A stretch of 64,000 nt of DNA. It comes from Leptospirales bacterium. Its GTDB lineage: Bacteria > Spirochaetota > Leptospiria > Leptospirales > Leptonemataceae. The position numbers were made by a program, and so were the translations under genes. Shown here in pieces: positions 54,862-62,853 of this stretch. The DNA is taken from contig JAEUSB010000004.1 in NCBI GenBank assembly GCA_016788865.1, forward strand, positions 19,060 through 83,059, read 5' to 3'. Position 1 is the stretch's first letter; every line of letters starts with the position of its first letter. Below the pieces are notes generated by a model that saw only the letters and a program-made list of their open reading frames with translations, searched no databases and was not told where the DNA came from.

Positions 54862-56089
54862 GTATCCGGCACTTCTGTTAGCCTGCGGTGTTTTTGTTAT
54901 CCTGGAGATCATAGCCAGGATTCTGCCTCTGGAGTATGCTTCGGGAACCGGCATCTACATGACCGAGAACCGCAAGGCGCTCGTCGAGGCCTCTACGCCG
55001 GAGTTTGACTATATCATCCTGGGCGACTCGCGAAGCCTGAGCGTCAAGGGGCATGAACCGACTACGGCTGAACCGTACAGCATTTACAACCTCAGCTTGC
55101 CTGCAATGGGCCCTAGATACTTTCAATTCTATCTTGAAAAATATCTAGAAAATCGGAAGAAGAAGCCTGCTGCAGTCATCTTTGCTGGAGATCCGGGATT
55201 GTTTCAGAGAAGCTGGAACACGCCCAGTCACGATTCGAAGATGCTCTACTCGGATGCAGTCGACGAAAGTCTGTGGCATTACCTGTCACTTCGCTTTACC
55301 AGGCGCATTGAATACTTCAAGCAGGGCCAGCGAACTGCGCCGCGAGACGATTTTGGAGCTCTTCTCTGGGATGCGTTTTCCCACCGATACCTGCACATGT
55401 TTGGGCCAATTGATATGATGCGACAGTACACCGGAGCGGAACGGGTGTTTATGCTCCGCGAAGCCATTCCAAATCAGCTTCACCTGTACCGTTTCCGTGA
55501 TGGAATCAAACAGTACGTGTTTGAAATTCGTGCGAATTCGTTTCGGTCGCATCCGGTTCCTGCCGACTGCTCGAAATGTTCCTTTGTTCCGCAGGCAATT
55601 TGCCACCCGGACTATTCACGCATTGAGCAGAACGTGTTGTTGCGCGAGCGGCTGAAGGCACAGTACGGCGGCATTAACCTTGGTGATCTCATTGAACCGA
55701 ACGATAGAGTGAAATACTATATGATGCGGGAGAGTGCCATTAAGAAGCAGGCGCAGGCATTTGAGAAAGAACTTCCAGACCTGGCTCCGCTTGAAGCACT
55801 GATCAAGACAGCTACTTCGCGTGGCATCAAGATTGTTTTGATGGATGTTCCAGCGATCGAACCGCTTCGCCATGCTACCTACTATCGATTGTATTTTGAG
55901 CAACTCCGTGAACTCGTGAAGAAGTATCCATTGGCCAGGATCGTGCGTTTCCCGGATCCAAACTATCCCGTGCAACTGTTCGTGGAACAGGTGCATTACG
56001 AATGTGAAGGAGCCGAGCGACTGAATCGGGAGTTCTACGCCAGTGTGTTTCCTGAGATTAAGTCGTTTGCACCGCCGGGGGCCGAATGA
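54839..56089 (+). CDS. SGNH-like/DUF1574-like acyl-transfer partner
   Basis: About 416 residues from ATG 54839 (GGAAGG ribosome site). One N-terminal TM helix (about 9-28), then a periplasmic SGNH-like fold with YIILGDSRSLSVKG (GDS block I) and a later VQLFVEQVHYECEGAERLNREFY block (possible His). The position directly after MBOAT fits the AlgJ/AlgX role. The overlap with 56086 is ATGA. Probably acts in the periplasm on a surface glycan. Confidence 0.75.
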   Translation: MSSILRFKYPALLLACGVFVILEIIARILPLEYASGTGIYMTENRKALVEASTPEFDYIILGDSRSLSVKGHEPTTAEPYSIYNLSLPAMGPRYFQFYLEKYLENRKKKPAAVIFAGDPGLFQRSWNTPSHDSKMLYSDAVDESLWHYLSLRFTRRIEYFKQGQRTAPRDDFGALLWDAFSHRYLHMFGPIDMMRQYTGAERVFMLREAIPNQLHLYRFRDGIKQYVFEIRANSFRSHPVPADCSKCSFVPQAICHPDYSRIEQNVLLRERLKAQYGGINLGDLIEPNDRVKYYMMRESAIKKQAQAFEKELPDLAPLEALIKTATSRGIKIVLMDVPAIEPLRHATYYRLYFEQLRELVKKYPLARIVRFPDPNYPVQLFVEQVHYECEGAERLNREFYASVFPEIKSFAPPGAE

Positions 56090-57192
56090 ATCATCGCTTT
56101 ACTATCTACTTCCCGGTCGTTTTGTTCCTGGCATACTTCGCTGTTGATAAGACGTGCTTACTGCCAGGAATGAAACGATTAACGCAGCCTGACGCAACCT
56201 ACCTGTACTTTGATCACAAGGAAAAACTCCTTGATGAACTGGAAAGGGTTCACAAGGCAAATTTGAAACCTGAAAACTTTGTCAGTGGAATGCGAAAGCG
56301 CACCGTGGTGATTCTGGGGAGTTCCAGACTATTGTACTTTGATACAGCCAGGTTCCACCGGAATCATCCAGACTGGGAACTGTTCAATTTTAGCGCGCCC
56401 GTGACCGCACCGGCCTACTATGCCTTCATTCTTGAGCGAATCCTGGATCGCGGCGTGACGCCAGACTATTTGATCATTGAGGCGGATCCGCTCCAGTACA
56501 ACGACGGCGGGGATCATTTTGTCCGCTCCAATCTTGCTTACAGCTTTGACCTGGCCTTTGTACTGCGCCATCAATCACTGTTCAAGAATTCAGAAATTTC
56601 CTTTTTCCTGGCAAGGTGGATGTTTGCCGGTTACAAATATCCGCCTGATGTTTCAATCCTGATGCAACGTTTGCGCGATCCCAAAGATCGCTGGGTGCTC
56701 GCTCTCGACGAACTGAATCGATTCCAGACTGAGAATCGAGGTGCGGGCAAGTCAATCATTCCGCGTGAGAACTGGTATGAGCGAGATTTTGGCCGTCTTG
56801 AAGTTTCGGCCAGACAATCGATTGGCTGGATCTATCGTAATTATAAGCTATCCGATCGGCAGTTCGGGTTTCTGGATCTGATTCTGGAAACGGGTAAAAG
56901 CCACAAGATTCCAATCCTCTTGCTACGCCCCCAGGTTTCGCGTAGCATGCAGGATCAGCTTGATGAGGATAAGGATCTTGCTCCGGCTCTCGCAGCGTGG
57001 GAAGAGATCTTTAAGAATCGAATCAAGGCGTACGGGGTTCCGTATCTGGATCTACGCCATGATCCGGAAATCTCCTGCAATACGTTCGTTGACGGGGCGC
57101 ACATGTCCCTGGATTGTTACCATATGCTCACCGTAGCCGTTATGCGGCAATACTGGGATCGCTATGGAAAAGATGGAAGTCGGCTCCAGTAG
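56086..57192 (+). CDS. DUF1574-like SGNH protein
   Basis: 368 residues. An N-terminal TM helix (about 7-22) is followed by VVILGSSRLLYFDTARFHR (SGNH block I-like) and a terminal DGAHMSLDCYHMLTVAV with the Asp/His pair. This matches the DUF1574 type I know from Leptospira next to MBOAT genes. Likely last gene of the GT87-MBOAT-SGNH-SGNH operon. Confidence 0.75.
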   Translation: MNHRFTIYFPVVLFLAYFAVDKTCLLPGMKRLTQPDATYLYFDHKEKLLDELERVHKANLKPENFVSGMRKRTVVILGSSRLLYFDTARFHRNHPDWELFNFSAPVTAPAYYAFILERILDRGVTPDYLIIEADPLQYNDGGDHFVRSNLAYSFDLAFVLRHQSLFKNSEISFFLARWMFAGYKYPPDVSILMQRLRDPKDRWVLALDELNRFQTENRGAGKSIIPRENWYERDFGRLEVSARQSIGWIYRNYKLSDRQFGFLDLILETGKSHKIPILLLRPQVSRSMQDQLDEDKDLAPALAAWEEIFKNRIKAYGVPYLDLRHDPEISCNTFVDGAHMSLDCYHMLTVAVMRQYWDRYGKDGSRLQ

Positions 57193-57229
57193 TCAGACAA
57201 TCGTTTGACGGTATTTCTTGCGGCGGACT

Positions 57230-57709
57230 CTAATCCAGGGCGCGGATAATCTTTTCACTTTCTTCCAGGTTGCGGCCGGAGAATCGCAATCTGGCCTCGG
57301 AATCGAGGATTACAAAGAAGGGCAATCCGTGGCGAACACCCGTGTAATCCGATCGCCTGGAGAAGTCCCGGAACGCGGGATCAGCGTCCGTAATTTTCAA
57401 GATGACCGATGCCTTTAGGGCCGCGTGCACAGGGCTTGAGACCATGGCCGCTTCGAAAGCTTTGCAGGCGTCAGACCAGGGCGCTGTGAACAGAATAAAA
57501 AGAGGACGCTGACGCCTGTGGGACTCTTCCCGCGCAGCCAGAAAAGTCCTGTGAACGGTAAGGTCTCCTATTTGCTCAAGGACAATCTGTCTGCCCTCAG
57601 AATAGAGGATGAGGCTGCGCAGAACGCCCGTAGTTCCGGAAACAACGATTAGCCCCAGGACCAGATAAAAGAGGATGGGGGCTCGCCATTCACCGGAGCG
57701 GGTGCTCAC
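57230..57709 (-). CDS. membrane-anchored thioredoxin-like protein (atypical active site)
   Basis: 159 residues. A TM helix (about 10-32) anchors a thioredoxin-fold domain (about 55-158). The usual WCxxC is APWSDACKAF: the first Cys is Ser, leaving a single Cys. The cis-Pro loop is HGLPFFVILD. DsbD-gamma-like in fold, but without the redox pair it may act as a thiol-binding or trapping protein. Overlaps the DsbD-alpha-like gene by 4 bases. Confidence 0.78.
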   Translation of the reverse strand: MSTRSGEWRAPILFYLVLGLIVVSGTTGVLRSLILYSEGRQIVLEQIGDLTVHRTFLAAREESHRRQRPLFILFTAPWSDACKAFEAAMVSSPVHAALKASVILKITDADPAFRDFSRRSDYTGVRHGLPFFVILDSEARLRFSGRNLEESEKIIRALD

Positions 57710-58173
57710 AACGTTCGAATTTCTACTGATTGCAGGCTGGGACGATAGCAGATTCCCTTAACGTCGTCGCAGATCTGTGAGCGAACCTGGACCTTCTGTC
57801 CGGCAAGTTTCGGATTCCCTTCAAAGACAAAGTCTCCCTTGCCCCGCAAGACTCTGGCGCCGGATTCAGCCTCAGGCTCACCCGTTGGCGCCGTTTTCAT
57901 TTTAGGAGCCACCGGAAGCCCGGTTTCTTTCAGTAGTTCATCCCATTGGAAACTGATTGGAATGAACGATCCTTCCTTTCCGGCGTCGAGGTACGCGTGG
58001 TGACCAGCTGGAACCTGAACACTAATTGTAAGCGATTGGTCGTTGAGCAATGCCGTTGATTTTGTTTGGTGCGGATTATTCTTATCCTCTCCCGTTGAGG
58101 AGGGCTTTTCGCAATATGCGAGAATCGATACAGAAAGCAGGGAGGCAATGATGAGGGGTCTCTTAAGATTCAT
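57706..58173 (-). CDS. DsbD-alpha-like lipoprotein
   Basis: 155 residues. Signal peptide ending LAYC, so a lipoprotein. The mature part resembles the DsbD N-terminal (DsbC-corrector) domain: SISVQVPAGHHAYLD-type start (here TISVQVPAGHHAYLD), and a cysteine pair in ICDDVKGICYRPSLQSVEI matching the QxCxxxGxCYPP redox motif of DsbD-alpha. No TM DsbD-beta domain lies nearby. Coupled by 4-base overlaps to both neighbours. Confidence 0.78.
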   Translation of the reverse strand: MNLKRPLIIASLLSVSILAYCEKPSSTGEDKNNPHQTKSTALLNDQSLTISVQVPAGHHAYLDAGKEGSFIPISFQWDELLKETGLPVAPKMKTAPTGEPEAESGARVLRGKGDFVFEGNPKLAGQKVQVRSQICDDVKGICYRPSLQSVEIRTL

Positions 58174-59210
58174 GATTGCATATGCCGGGCAACTCCTGCC
58201 TTTGCAAGCCCAATCTGATCGCGAAAGCTTTCAATCCCCGGGAGGATCTGATAGTGTAGCATGCGCGAAACAGGCATCCGCTTGATTCCGTTGTTCAATG
58301 AAAGGGGCGGAATTTCTCGGGCCACCTGGCTCCGGCTAATTTTTCCTTTATAGTAAGCCCAGGCAGCCCGGATGAAAAGGCCACCGCGTTTCAGGGATTG
58401 GTTGATCAGGAATTGTGTATTTCTACTGTAAGGTTTCCCGGATACCGGATGGGGTGTGGTTCGTCTGGTTTCGAAATCGAGCTGGGCGCGCTCGGGCGGG
58501 TAGAATAGATTCAAAAAGAAGTCGTACCTGTGCGATGCAATCCGGTTGATTCGCTCGAAGAACCGATAAGCGCTTCTCGACACCATGAGCTTTTGTAACA
58601 CGCGCGATTTGCGCAGGGCGCGAAACGCCGCAGGCTGCAACGGGAATTCAGGATTGAATGTTTCGCGGAGTGCCTCTGCAAAGAATAGAATGAGCTTTTC
58701 CTCAAAGTCAGATGGGAGCTTAAGTTTTCCAGGCATGTCAAATGCCTGGAGTTCCTTGCCCGCTTTCTCCAGGAGATACAGGTCGAGCGAGCTTTCGAAT
58801 ACCCGATGCCTGCACTGCGCAAGCTTCCGATCCAGTGCGGAGTCGGCGTAATAATTCCCTGTGATACTGTATATCATTGGATGAAAGAATGTATCTGCGG
58901 CCACATGCGACAGGTAACCCGCGATAAAAGCAAAGAATCGATCACCCTCATTGGTACTGCTTGCCCGTTCGAGCATCAGGTATACGTGATCCATGTTGGA
59001 CTCGCCGTTACGGCCATGAATGTGCTCGGCAAACACTTCTGCGGAGGGCACACGCTCGAGCGGAAGCTTCACATCGTAGTAGAAGAGGTCGGGCGACATT
59101 GTGCCAAAATAGTAGATGTTACGGTTCTCCTCTAGAGCCCGCCTGGTCGCTGTCGGAAGCCCTTTCAGCATCTCGTCGCCGAGCAGGATATGCGTGATTT
59201 CTTTTGGCAT
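58170..59210 (-). CDS. zinc-dependent phospholipase C-like protein
   Basis: 346 residues without an obvious signal peptide. The N-terminal half carries a His/Asp pattern of the Zn-dependent PLC family: EITHILLGDEML, GTMSPDLFYYD, and IAGYLSHVAADTFFHPMIY. The C-terminal half is helical, basic and unrecognised. The substrate is unknown; being cytosolic it may not be a secreted toxin but a lipid-remodelling enzyme or a dead homologue. Overlaps lipoprotein (4 bases) and NAD-kinase-like gene (1 base). Confidence 0.75.
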   Translation of the reverse strand: MPKEITHILLGDEMLKGLPTATRRALEENRNIYYFGTMSPDLFYYDVKLPLERVPSAEVFAEHIHGRNGESNMDHVYLMLERASSTNEGDRFFAFIAGYLSHVAADTFFHPMIYSITGNYYADSALDRKLAQCRHRVFESSLDLYLLEKAGKELQAFDMPGKLKLPSDFEEKLILFFAEALRETFNPEFPLQPAAFRALRKSRVLQKLMVSRSAYRFFERINRIASHRYDFFLNLFYPPERAQLDFETRRTTPHPVSGKPYSRNTQFLINQSLKRGGLFIRAAWAYYKGKISRSQVAREIPPLSLNNGIKRMPVSRMLHYQILPGIESFRDQIGLAKAGVARHMQS

Positions 59211-60124
59211 TAGAGTTTGTGAATGACCTGCAGGTGTTCCTTACTCAATGAAAAGGAGGCCCTTGCTCCGTATGGAAAAGGAAAAGATAAATCATCATCC
59301 GAGTCTGCTACAATTTCTCCATCCATTTCTGAAACTATTTCCAGAACTTCTCCTGCGTGGACGTGCTCCGGGCCAAGTGGAACGAGCGCTTCGCGGGCTA
59401 CGAAGGCAAAAAAAGGCGCGTCGCGGGGGAATACCGAGGCGTTACGTTTGGCTTCCGGCAAACAGTTTTTGAACCAGCCGGTAGAACCGGCGCCCGTTGC
59501 CGCCAGAAGCCCTGAACATTTCTCTTCTTTGAATTCGTCGGAGCCTTTCCGGAGCAAGTATCGACTCATATATTCTGCGAATCGATTCCGAACACTGTAC
59601 TCAGAAGTGCACGCGCCTATTGACTTTATAGTTCCATCCGGCAGGGTGATGGCACATTCAATTCTGCTCCAGTTTTCCGTAACCTGGGAGGCCAGGTACT
59701 CCGTGCGATCGACTGTACCATCAGCGCAGACATCCACAAAACGATTGTAGAAAGCCAGGAATTGAGCGCAGTCTCCAGCCAGCAAAGCTCCACGCGAACT
59801 CTTTGGATCAGAATTGATGCCAATGATGGGACCTTTTGCGAAGCGGCTGACGTAGACGAAGTGATTGTCTCCGCCCAGGCTTACCACACATCGATAAGCG
59901 GAAAAATCAATGTCGCGAAGCTGACCACGAGATACAAAGTCCGCATTTGCGATTGCTTCTCTGAGTTTGCCGAGGGCTTCTTTCTGACGGGTGTGCGAGT
60001 CGTATACTCGATCAAATGCCGAGTTCTGAATCTTGTAGATTTTCTGGAGCGCCTCTTCAGAGCCGTACTTTTCCAAATCGCGCTCCCATTTGGTGCGCTT
60101 CATTGCTATGAGAAAATCCTTCAT
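59210..60124 (-). CDS. NAD kinase family protein (divergent)
   Basis: About 304 residues from ATG 60124 (a TTG at 60199 would overlap ubiE). The GGD block is SLGGDNHFVYVSR (canonical GGDGT), GINSDP follows, then ATGAGSTGW where typical NadK has PTGSTAY, and a C-terminal DGEIVADSDDD. Layout resembles the eukaryotic mitochondrial-type NADK2 more than bacterial NadK. It may phosphorylate NAD(H), or a related substrate. It sits between ubiE and the PLC-like gene. Confidence 0.78.
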   Translation of the reverse strand: MKDFLIAMKRTKWERDLEKYGSEEALQKIYKIQNSAFDRVYDSHTRQKEALGKLREAIANADFVSRGQLRDIDFSAYRCVVSLGGDNHFVYVSRFAKGPIIGINSDPKSSRGALLAGDCAQFLAFYNRFVDVCADGTVDRTEYLASQVTENWSRIECAITLPDGTIKSIGACTSEYSVRNRFAEYMSRYLLRKGSDEFKEEKCSGLLAATGAGSTGWFKNCLPEAKRNASVFPRDAPFFAFVAREALVPLGPEHVHAGEVLEIVSEMDGEIVADSDDDLSFPFPYGARASFSLSKEHLQVIHKL

Positions 60125-60149
60125 ATCAATCCGGTTTGAAGCGCGGACG

Positions 60150-60941
60150 TTAAGCGACGTTTCCTGGTTTTCGCGCAATGTGAAGGGCGCTCGAACCAAA
60201 CATGAAATTCACGATCTTGACTTCCACGAATCCGGCCGCTTCAAGCTCAGCTTTCATGGAAAGCTGATCGGGATACTGTCGCGCAGACTGCGGGAGATAA
60301 TCGTACATTTTGTGTGCAGCTCCGTGGATCAGATGTCCAATCCGCGGCACGATTTTTTCGAAGTAGAACCTGAAAAAAGGCGAAAGGATTCGCGGTGGCT
60401 TGCCCACGTCGAGTAGCAGGAATCTGCCACCTGGTTTCAGCGCCCGCAGGATGCCGGCGAGACAGGGGGCTCGGTCTTCTACGTTCCTCAAGCCAAAGCC
60501 CATGCTAACGGCATCGAACTCCTGATGAAAATCCAGGCGCATTGCGTCGCCTTCGCGCAGCGTGACGTTCTTCCCGTCAAAAAGCTCCGGGTTTGTGGAA
60601 ACGATTTTTCCGAGACGATTGCTGAGAACACCAAGCATATTCGAACTGAAATCAACGGCGGTTATCGAGGACGGATTTCCGAGTATCCTGAGGAAGGCCA
60701 GGCTGAGATCTCCGCTCCCACAACAAAGGTCCAGGACGTTACCCGGTTTCCCTGCCAGGCCGGAGGCAAGGACCGTTTTTCGCTTCCAGAGCCTGTGCAT
60801 GCCAAACGTGATCCAGTCATTGAAGGAGTCATAGTTGCTTGCAATCTGGTCAAAGTTGGTTTGAACAAACCGGGCCTTGGCTTCCGGGGACGGAAGGATT
60901 CCGTTCTCAGTTCTGCTTGTCACAAGAGTGCTTTCTTTCAT
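60150..60941 (-). CDS. ubiE: demethylmenaquinone/ubiquinone methyltransferase
   Basis: 263 residues from ATG 60941. C-methylates the quinone ring in menaquinone (or ubiquinone) synthesis at the inner membrane. Motifs: FDQIASNYDSFNDWITFGMHRLWKR, VLDLCCGSGDLSLAF (SAM motif I), MGFGLRNVEDR, and RFLLLDVGKPP. A gene named menG in some genomes; the organism's quinone is not certain. First gene of the operon; start codons of ubiE and the divergent gene at 60956 are 14 bases apart. Confidence 0.93.
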   Translation of the reverse strand: MKESTLVTSRTENGILPSPEAKARFVQTNFDQIASNYDSFNDWITFGMHRLWKRKTVLASGLAGKPGNVLDLCCGSGDLSLAFLRILGNPSSITAVDFSSNMLGVLSNRLGKIVSTNPELFDGKNVTLREGDAMRLDFHQEFDAVSMGFGLRNVEDRAPCLAGILRALKPGGRFLLLDVGKPPRILSPFFRFYFEKIVPRIGHLIHGAAHKMYDYLPQSARQYPDQLSMKAELEAAGFVEVKIVNFMFGSSALHIARKPGNVA

Positions 60942-60955
60942 CCTCGCCTCAACCG

Positions 60956-62848
60956 ATGAGCGCGGCCGCCAAACCCCAGGACGTAAACGAGCAACCCTTT
61001 GAAGTGCTGGACCTCCAGCAGTCGACCGAGTATGCGCAAGCGCTGGAAGCACGGGGTGACTTTAAATTCAAGGGCATTTTTAGAGTATTTCAGACAATCC
61101 TCGACTGGACCACAAAATTTTCTTCCACCAGCATTCTTCCGTCCGTGGATCAAATTGGCAAAGATGTAGAGATTCCCGCGGATCGATTGAATCTCTATGT
61201 CCTTGAATTGCAGGGGCGGGGTTCGTCAAAGGAAAAATTCATTGAATCCATTCCGTATGTGGATCTGGCCACGGAAGGACTTGTCCCCATGATCGTATTT
61301 GCGCGGCCGACCAAAGCAGATGGGACCTCTGCCAGGCGCTATGCGGAAGCATACCGCGACAAGAGTCTGCAATCCATAAAAAAGTACCTGGGGCTTCGCA
61401 GACCTCTGATGTACGATGATTTTGAGAAACTCATTCGTACCTATGTCGATTCGGGGAAGCTCAGCGAGCTTCAGGCGGGTTCAGAAATCTCTCGCCTCTT
61501 TTTTCAGGATCCTGATCCCAACATGCGCAAAAAGTACCACCAGCATTATGTTATTCCTATCTATCGCAAGCTCGTGGAAGAAAAGCTCCTTGTAGCTCTG
61601 CCGGAAGGCAAACCCCGCATGCTCCTCTACAATACACCGGATGAGCTCTGGAACAGATATTTTATTCTCGCCGACATGTTTCTGGTGTCCGTGGGCGATC
61701 AAGGGAAGTTCTCAGACAGGCCGGATCCAATGGAGTTCGGCGCGTACTTGAACGGATATGATGCCGGCCGGGTCGATGGCATGCGGCCTGGTTACAAACA
61801 GGCCCACGGAGAGCTGGTACTGCTTTGCGGCCTGCTCGAGAAGCGCCGTGAAGAAGAAACCGAGCGCAAGAAGAAAGAAGAACTCCAGAAGCTGATGGAT
61901 GAGGTTGGCCGTCAGGTGCGTGTCACGGACGTTAGACGCTTTGACAAGTTCTCCGAAGAGTTGCGGTCGCAGATGCTTCGCTCTGCAAGCATCCTGCAGG
62001 TAGAAATGCCTGCCGGTTCAAGGATGACGCAGTTCATACTCCACAAAGCCCGCATTAAGGACGCAATCAAGAGCGCCCGCGACACATTCGATCAGACCGG
62101 TGATCCATCTGAAGTGCGCGTTCTGTCCGCGTTGTCAATTGAGGATTCCCTGAACGCGGAAGAACTGAAAGCATTCCACGAACTCGAGCAGCGCACATAT
62201 CTGGAACATTTGCCCTGGCTTGTGCGTGTTTGGCGAGCCTTGTTTGGGAGTGGGAAGCTTAAGCCAGAAGAAGTTAAGAAGATCAAGCAAAAGGTGCAAC
62301 GCGAACAAGCAGAGGCCAGTCTCCGTATCCGCAAAGTCGAGGCGGAACGCAGCAAGAAGGAGCTGGCATCAAAGAAGGTCAAAGGCACGGAACCCAAAGT
62401 GGAAGCCCGGCCGGAAGCAAAACCGGAAGAGGATTCCGGCGACGACGAAGACGTGATTCACAAGAACGTGGTTATGGATGAAAAGATCCAGGAAACCGTT
62501 CGTGGAATGGTACAGGAACTCGATCACGCCTGGGAGCGAGCGCTTTTGCCCAATCGTAACTTCTTAATTGAGAAATTTCCAACCTTTAACGAAGAAACCA
62601 TAATCAATTTCCTGAAGAAATACGGTAGAACTGAAATTCTCTCCTTCAGGGTTCCCCACGATAAGCCTGAATACCTCTGGCCAATTCTAATTACCCGCCG
62701 ATATGTAAAAGCCAAGGGAAAGGCGATGCTTGCAAAGGCTAAGCATGACGCAGACGAGCAGCGTAAGGCAATGATGCCAAATCAGGAAAAGTTTGATGTG
62801 GCCACGGCCCTTGAAGATTTTCTGACTCGAATCCTTCTCAAAGTCTAG
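60956..62848 (+). CDS. large unknown protein, apparently related to the 10567-12576 product
   Basis: 630 residues from ATG 60956. Cytosolic, charged. Residues about 40-110 look winged-helix-like ([20 protein letters not shown]). A PW..RV aromatic patch near 440 ([15 protein letters not shown]) is followed by a Lys/Glu/Arg coiled coil (about 455-515), a Glu/Asp-rich linker, and a helical C-terminal domain (about 525-610). This order matches the 669-residue protein. Located upstream of pyk, co-directional, 5 bases apart. Function unknown. Confidence 0.75.
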   Translation: MSAAAKPQDVNEQPFEVLDLQQSTEYAQALEARGDFKFKGIFRVFQTILDWTTKFSSTSILPSVDQIGKDVEIPADRLNLYVLELQGRGSSKEKFIESIPYVDLATEGLVPMIVFARPTKADGTSARRYAEAYRDKSLQSIKKYLGLRRPLMYDDFEKLIRTYVDSGKLSELQAGSEISRLFFQDPDPNMRKKYHQHYVIPIYRKLVEEKLLVALPEGKPRMLLYNTPDELWNRYFILADMFLVSVGDQGKFSDRPDPMEFGAYLNGYDAGRVDGMRPGYKQAHGELVLLCGLLEKRREEETERKKKEELQKLMDEVGRQVRVTDVRRFDKFSEELRSQMLRSASILQVEMPAGSRMTQFILHKARIKDAIKSARDTFDQTGDPSEVRVLSALSIEDSLNAEELKAFHELEQRTYLEHLPWLVRVWRALFGSGKLKPEEVKKIKQKVQREQAEASLRIRKVEAERSKKELASKKVKGTEPKVEARPEAKPEEDSGDDEDVIHKNVVMDEKIQETVRGMVQELDHAWERALLPNRNFLIEKFPTFNEETIINFLKKYGRTEILSFRVPHDKPEYLWPILITRRYVKAKGKAMLAKAKHDADEQRKAMMPNQEKFDVATALEDFLTRILLKV

Positions 62849-62853
62849 GCTCT

